45,580 nucleotides of DNA from an uncultured Clostridia bacterium. Lineage in GTDB: Bacteria; Bacillota_A; Clostridia; Oscillospirales; Acutalibacteraceae. The notes below the pieces were generated by a model. It did not search any database. It worked only from the letters and a program-made list of their open reading frames with translations, and was not told where the DNA came from. Location of the stretch: the NCBI GenBank assembly GCA_944380625.1, contig CALWIE010000136.1:1-45580 (forward strand). The letters are read 5' to 3'. Below, in pieces: positions 42,141-45,580 of this stretch (within the stretch, counting starts at the first letter, position 1; the number at the start of each line of letters is the position of its first letter). A program made the position numbers and the translations under genes.

Positions 42141-42765
42141 GAAAAAGGGGGCGGTCCAGTACATTTCCCACCTGGACCTGACCCGTTGCATGGCCCGGGC
42201 CCTAAAGCTCTCCGGGCTGCCTGTCTGGTACACCGAGGGCTTTAACCCCCGCATCTACATGACCTACGCCATGCCCCTTTCCCTGGGGGTCCGGGGGGAG
42301 CGGGAGTGCATGGACATCCGCCTGACGGAGGATGTCCCCCTAAAGGAGGTCGCCTCTCGGCTCAACGCCCACCTGCCCCGGGACCTGCGGGTCCTCTCCG
42401 CCGGCGACCCTCAGTCCCCCTTTGAGGAGATCCGCTGGGGGGAATACCAGATCTTCCTGGAGGCAGAATCTCCCCAGGAGCTGGGCAGAGCCCTGGGGGA
42501 GCTTCTCTCCCAGGATACCATCCTGGTGCGCAAGCACACCAAAAAGGGCGATAAGGACGTGGACATCAAGCCCGACTTTGAAAACGCGGCAATCGAGTAC
42601 GTGCCGGGGGGTGTGAACTTGAAGCTCCGGCTGCCCTGCAGCGTGGGGGGCAGCACCAACCCGGCCCTGCTTCTGGAGGCGCTGAAGGTCTACAAGGGCG
42701 CGGAGCCTTTTTCCCAGATCACCCGGAAAAGGCTTTTGAAAAAAGATTTTTCCGAATTTCGGTAA
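42115..42765 (+). CDS. TIGR03936/DUF2344 partner of the radical SAM protein
   Basis: 216 residues from TTG 42115. Family pattern: VRVWFEKKGAVQYISHLDLTRCMARALKLSGLPVWYTEGFNPRIYMTYAMPLSLGVRGERECMDIRLTED. In some genomes this domain is fused to the radical SAM protein; here it overlaps its 3' end by 26 bases. The TTG start has GGGGGG seven bases upstream and begins exactly at the family N-terminus. The longer reading from 42016 runs through the radical SAM gene in another frame and is not convincing. Function unknown; probably RNA or ribosome related from its neighbours. Confidence 0.86.
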   Translation: MKNVRVWFEKKGAVQYISHLDLTRCMARALKLSGLPVWYTEGFNPRIYMTYAMPLSLGVRGERECMDIRLTEDVPLKEVASRLNAHLPRDLRVLSAGDPQSPFEEIRWGEYQIFLEAESPQELGRALGELLSQDTILVRKHTKKGDKDVDIKPDFENAAIEYVPGGVNLKLRLPCSVGGSTNPALLLEALKVYKGAEPFSQITRKRLLKKDFSEFR

Positions 42766-42772
42766 ATAATTC

Positions 42773-42801
42773 TTGCTTTTTTGCCCTTTGCGTGCTAAAA
42801 T
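42773..42801 (+). promoter_or_regulatory. Extended -10 promoter of rplS
   Basis: TTGCTT (42773-42778), 17-base spacer ending TGC, TAAAAT (42796-42801), starting 8 bases after the DUF2344 stop. Confidence 0.78.
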
Positions 42802-42807
42802 ATCTGA

Positions 42808-42950
42808 GCATTTGAAATCCGCGGGTCTTCCTCAGAGGCTTGCCCGTGGGGTTCGCAGCGGGGCGGGGGGAAAGTCCCCGGCCCTGCCAGGAAGCGGACA
42901 GTCCGCTGCCGGGCGACCGGTATGAATGTCTGAACATCAATTTTTGGAGG
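42808..42950 (+). promoter_or_regulatory. Structured 5' leader of rplS (possible L19 autoregulatory leader)
   Basis: About 150 bases of leader with at least three hairpins: CCGCGGG with CCCGTGG, enclosing a CCT/AGG mini-hairpin; GGGG-AAAGT-CCCC inside a GC-rich helix; and GCGGA-CAG-TCCGC. No reading frame is convincing. L19 leaders are known in low-GC Gram-positives, so ribosomal-protein feedback is a reasonable guess, but I cannot match a specific consensus by eye. Confidence 0.5.
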
Positions 42951-42958
42951 AATATCAA

Positions 42959-43303
42959 ATGGACGCAATCAAAATGATCTCTCAGGCTTCCATGAAGGAA
43001 GAGCTTCCCCAGTTCTCCATCGGCGACACCGTCCGCGTGGACGTGAACATCCGTGAAGGCGACCGGGAGCGTATCCAGCAGTTCGAGGGCACCGTGATCG
43101 CCCGCAAGGGCAGCGGCATCAGCGAGACCTTCACCGTGCGCCGTGTTTCCTACGGCGTGGGTGTGGAGCGTGTGTTTCCCCTGCACTCCCCCAACGTGAA
43201 GGCCGTGCAGGTGGTGCGCCAGGGCCGCGTGCGCCGGGCAAAGCTCTACTACCTGCGCAACCGTGTGGGCAAGGCCGCCAAGGTCAAGGAGCAGCTCAAG
43301 TAA
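42959..43303 (+). CDS. rplS: 50S ribosomal protein L19
   Basis: 114 residues, the normal size. Located at the 30S-50S interface. Sequence [111 protein letters not shown] is unmistakable. ATG 42959 follows TTGGAGG with 8 bases spacing; an in-frame ATG eleven codons earlier has no site and is not in the family. Heads the rplS-lepB-lepB-rbgA cluster, as rplS-sipS-type-ylqF-rnhB clusters do in Bacilli and Clostridia. Confidence 0.97.
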   Translation: MDAIKMISQASMKEELPQFSIGDTVRVDVNIREGDRERIQQFEGTVIARKGSGISETFTVRRVSYGVGVERVFPLHSPNVKAVQVVRQGRVRRAKLYYLRNRVGKAAKVKEQLK

Positions 43304-43326
43304 AAAAGCCACATATGAGAATCTGG

Positions 43327-43354
43327 AAAAGGGACATTTGCTGTCCTTTTTTTG
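43327..43354 (+). terminator. Terminator after rplS
   Basis: A 10-bp stem with one wobble pair (AAAAGGGACA with TGTCCTTTTT), TTTGC loop, seven T residues at 43347-43353. It likely reduces rather than abolishes read-through into the signal peptidase genes. Confidence 0.82.
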
Positions 43355-43393
43355 CTATCAATTTTATGCAGCCAGGGAAGGGAGCGAAAAGGC

Positions 43394-43966
43394 ATGGAAA
43401 ACAGGGTGGAAGAGCCCCGGAAGGTGCGCCGCTTGGTGCGCGGCGTCTTGGAGTGGACGGAAGAGATCGTCATCGCGGTGGCGGCCATCGCCCTGTTTTT
43501 CACCTTTGTCTGCCGCATCGTCACGGTGACAGGCACCTCGATGGTCCCCAGCTTCCAGAACGGGGACAGGGTCCTGGTGACGGCCGCCCCCCTGGGCGTG
43601 GAACAGGGGGACGTGGTAGTCATCGTCAACGTGCTTTCCGAACCCATCATCAAGCGGGTCATCGCCACAGAGGGCCAGACCGTGGATTTCGATTACGAGA
43701 ATAAGTCCGTTCTTGTGGACGGCCAGGTGGTGGACGAGACCCAGTTCGGCCTGGAAAACGGCATCACCGAGCAGCCCTTCAGTTCCTTCGAGCTTTTGGA
43801 GTTCCCCCAGAAGGTGCCCGAGGGCTGCGTGTTCGTGCTGGGGGACAACCGGGCGGTTTCGGAAGACAGCCGCTATCAGGATGTGGGCATGGTGGACACC
43901 CGGAACATTTTGGGCAAAGCGGTGTTCCACCTGTTCCCCTTCCAGAGCATCGGTCCCGTCCAGTAA
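43394..43966 (+). CDS. lepB: Signal peptidase I (first of two tandem copies)
   Basis: 190 residues. Membrane-anchored serine protease that removes signal peptides from secreted proteins. One N-terminal helix (EIVIAVAAIALFFTFVC) follows a charged cytoplasmic start. Catalytic Ser49 is in VTGTSMVPSFQNGDRVLV and general-base Lys87 in IIKRVIATEGQTV. The C-terminal box GCVFVLGDNRAVSEDSRYQDVGMVDTRNILGKA is conserved. ATG 43394 is preceded by GGGAG; the longer frame from 43352 begins inside the terminator. Followed after 39 bases by a diverged second copy. Confidence 0.94.
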   Translation: MENRVEEPRKVRRLVRGVLEWTEEIVIAVAAIALFFTFVCRIVTVTGTSMVPSFQNGDRVLVTAAPLGVEQGDVVVIVNVLSEPIIKRVIATEGQTVDFDYENKSVLVDGQVVDETQFGLENGITEQPFSSFELLEFPQKVPEGCVFVLGDNRAVSEDSRYQDVGMVDTRNILGKAVFHLFPFQSIGPVQ

Positions 43967-44005
43967 GAGAGGAAGAGTCCCGCCGCAAGGGAGGAGGAGA
44001 GGCAA

Positions 44006-44587
44006 ATGGAAAACCCCGCGCCCCAGCCGGAGGAGGCCCCGCAGGCCTCCCCGAGGGTCTGCTCCGCCCTGGAGTGGGCTGAGACCATTGTGGCCGCCGT
44101 GGCCCTTGTGGCAGTGGTGTTCACCTTTCTCTGCCGGGTCATCACCGTGGACGGCATCTCCATGGAGCCCACCTACCACCACGGGGACCGGGTGCTTGCC
44201 ACCCAGCTGGCGGGAGAGCCCCGCCAGGGGGACGTAGTCATCATCATAGGCGCCCTGGAGGAGCCCATCATCAAACGGGTGGTGGCCACTGCCGGCCAGA
44301 CCGTGGGCTTCGTCCCGGAAAAGGGGGAGCTCACCGTAGACGGGGAGCCCCTTCCCGGCTCGGCCTTCGGCCTGGAGAACGGCGTCACCTTTGTACCGGA
44401 CTACCCCGGCCAGGTGCTGGAATTTCCCCAGACCGTGCCCGCGGGGTGCGTCTTTGTCCTGGGGGACAACCGGCAGCATTCGGAGGACAGCCGCTTCCGG
44501 GAGGTGGGCATGGTGGACACTCGGAACATTTTGGGGAAGGTATTCTTTCAGCTGTATCCCTTTTCCCAGTTCGGCTTTGCCGGATAA
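44006..44587 (+). CDS. lepB: Signal peptidase I (second tandem copy)
   Basis: 193 residues. Same architecture: a Pro/Glu-rich cytoplasmic N-terminus, one helix (ETIVAAVALVAVVFTFLC), catalytic Ser52 in VDGISMEPTYHHGDRVLA, Lys90 in IIKRVVATAGQTV, and GCVFVLGDNRQHSEDSRFREVGMVDTRNILGKV. Similar enough to the preceding gene (PIIKRV.AT.GQTV, GCVFVLGDNR, EDSR, VGMVDTRNILGK) to be a tandem duplication, diverged mainly in the substrate-binding loop between these boxes. ATG 44006 follows GGGAGGAGGAG. Both copies retain the catalytic dyad. Confidence 0.94.
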   Translation: MENPAPQPEEAPQASPRVCSALEWAETIVAAVALVAVVFTFLCRVITVDGISMEPTYHHGDRVLATQLAGEPRQGDVVIIIGALEEPIIKRVVATAGQTVGFVPEKGELTVDGEPLPGSAFGLENGVTFVPDYPGQVLEFPQTVPAGCVFVLGDNRQHSEDSRFREVGMVDTRNILGKVFFQLYPFSQFGFAG

Positions 44588-44647
44588 AGAGACAGGAAGG
44601 CCGCCCCCAGGGGGCAGGCTACCGCAAAAGCAAAGGAGGGCCCTGCA

Positions 44648-45526
44648 ATGGCAATAGGGGAAGCCCAGTCCGTCCAGTGGTTTCCGGGGCATATGGCCCG
44701 GACCCGGCGGAAAATCGGAGAGGACCTAAAGCTGGTGGATGTGGTCGCGGAGATCCTGGACGCCAGGATCCCCCGCAGCAGTTCCAACCCCGTGCTCCGG
44801 GACATCATCCAGCGCAAGCCCAAGGTGGTGCTTTTAAACAAGAGCGACATGGCCGACCCGGCCCAGACTTCCCGGTGGATTGCCCACTTCGATGCTCTGG
44901 GGGAAAAGGCCATCCCCTTGGAGAGTAAGACGGGCAAGGGCGTAAACGCCTTTTACCCCACTGTGCGGGAGGTCCTGCGTCCCCAGATCCAGGCCTGGGA
45001 GAAAAAGGGCATGGTGGGCCGCCCCATACGGATCATGGTGGTGGGGATTCCCAACGTGGGGAAGTCCTCCTTTATCAACCGGATGATCCGGGGCGGCAAG
45101 GCCGGCAAGGCCGAGGTCCAGGACAGGCCCGGCGTCACCCGGCAGAACCGCTGGTTCACAGTGGGGAAAGGCTTTGAACTTTTGGACACTCCCGGGGTGC
45201 TGTGGCCCAAGTTTGAGGATCCCGTCGTAGGGGAGCACCTGGCCTTTACCGGGGCCGTGCGGGACGAGATCTTGGATAGCGAGGGCCTGGCAGCCCGGCT
45301 GTTGGAGCTGCTGATGGAGCTGTATCCCGGGGCCATAAACGGCCGCTACAAAACGGACATCTCCCCTGAGGAAAAGCTGCCCGGCCACGAGATCCTGGAG
45401 CGGATCGGCCGCAAGCGGGGCATGCTTGTCCCCGGCGGGGAAGTGAACACAGAACGGGCTGCCATCACGGTTTTGGACGAATACCGGGGCGGCAAGCTGG
45501 GGCGCAGCACCCTGGGGCGCCCCTGA
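44648..45526 (+). CDS. rbgA: Ribosome biogenesis GTPase RbgA (YlqF)
   Basis: 292 residues. A circularly permuted GTPase needed for late 50S assembly. The order of motifs shows the permutation: G4 LLNKSDMAD (NKSD 64-67), G5 PLESKTGKG, then G1 GIPNVGKSS (133-141), G2 RPGVTR (~160-165), G3 DTPG (180-183). The N-terminus QWFPGHMARTRRKIGEDLKLVDVVAEILDARIP is the family signature. ATG 44648 follows AAAGGAGGG. Located downstream of rplS as in Bacillus. Confidence 0.96.
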   Translation: MAIGEAQSVQWFPGHMARTRRKIGEDLKLVDVVAEILDARIPRSSSNPVLRDIIQRKPKVVLLNKSDMADPAQTSRWIAHFDALGEKAIPLESKTGKGVNAFYPTVREVLRPQIQAWEKKGMVGRPIRIMVVGIPNVGKSSFINRMIRGGKAGKAEVQDRPGVTRQNRWFTVGKGFELLDTPGVLWPKFEDPVVGEHLAFTGAVRDEILDSEGLAARLLELLMELYPGAINGRYKTDISPEEKLPGHEILERIGRKRGMLVPGGEVNTERAAITVLDEYRGGKLGRSTLGRP

Positions 45527-45573
45527 CCCCTTGTAACCGCCGGGCCCATCGGGCCGGGAGAGGAGGAATTTTT

Positions 45574-45580
45574 GTGGCAA
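45574..45580 (+). CDS. Start of the next gene (only 7 bases in window; rnhB by synteny)
   Basis: AGGAGG at 45561-45566 is followed 7 bases later by GTGGCAA at the window end, a good translation start. In Bacillus and many Clostridia rbgA is followed by ribonuclease HII (rnhB); the identity is inferred from synteny alone. Confidence 0.35.

Noticed and set aside
42857..42910. GGGGAAAGTCC segment resembling the conserved 5' part of RNase P RNA
   Set aside because: Only about 150 bases are available before rplS and the later conserved RNase P regions are absent.
42926..42958. Upstream ATG giving an 11-residue N-terminal extension of L19
   Set aside because: The family N-terminus begins at 42959, which has TTGGAGG eight bases upstream; the earlier ATG lies in the structured leader without a ribosome-binding site.
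1..45580. CRISPR array, prophage, IS element or tRNA gene
   Set aside because: No regularly spaced repeats, transposase or integrase-like proteins, or cloverleaf sequences were seen; gaps longer than 300 bases are explained by the T-box and the lysine riboswitch.

Overview
The window is a stretch of bacterial chromosome, GC-rich by eye (roughly 60-65 %) and densely coded. Gene content and regulation point to an anaerobic gut Clostridium relative of the Oscillospiraceae/Ruminococcaceae type. The supporting signs are a tyrosine T-box, a lysine riboswitch, the dxs-tlyA-nadK-argR-recN cluster, a YmfF/YmfH pair, formate-tetrahydrofolate ligase, and an rplS-rbgA cluster. No tRNA, rRNA, IS element, phage gene or CRISPR array was seen. 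Assignment to a species is not possible by eye.

Layout. 1-1.7 kb: the C-terminal part of an aconitase-family hydratase, then pyroglutamyl peptidase. 1.8-11.6 kb: a carbohydrate locus. It has an OB-fold-like lipoprotein, an ABC sugar importer (binding protein, two permeases, its own MalK-type ATPase), a GH13_18 sugar phosphorylase coupled to a P-loop kinase, and a divergent GH29 alpha-L-fucosidase. 11.7-15 kb: a flavin-reductase-like protein and a P-type Ca2+ ATPase. 15-17.9 kb (minus strand): endonuclease IV, a YjbR-like protein and a GT-C membrane glycosyltransferase. The glycosyltransferase reading frame runs through a 25-bp AT dinucleotide tract. 18-19.2 kb: a RodA-type peptidoglycan polymerase. 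19.3-23.4 kb: fhs-tsaE-tsaB-rpiB-upp. 23.4-34 kb: ymfF-ymfH-lgt-folD-dxs-tlyA-nadK-argR-recN, all on the plus strand with short gaps or overlaps. 33.9-35.5 kb: T-box and tyrS. 35.6-39.1 kb (minus): lysine riboswitch followed by asd-dapA-dapB and a stand-alone ACT-domain protein. 39.2-45.6 kb (plus): queA, a radical SAM/DUF2344 pair, a structured leader and rplS, two tandem signal peptidases I, rbgA, and the first bases of the next gene.

Most of the window is housekeeping. The most interesting feature is the (AT)12.5 tract in codons 11-19 of the glycosyltransferase at 16239-17870. It lies behind a good sigma-A promoter and a good Shine-Dalgarno. Gain or loss of one AT unit puts a stop codon immediately after the tract. 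That is the architecture of an ON/OFF phase-variable contingency locus, and it heads an operon that also carries the DNA-repair gene nfo.

Other points worth a second look: a phosphorylase-kinase-importer locus of unknown substrate, a solute-binding protein with both a lipobox and a C-terminal membrane anchor, a probable CTG start codon for tlyA, and a free-standing aspartokinase-like regulatory module in a lysine-riboswitch operon.
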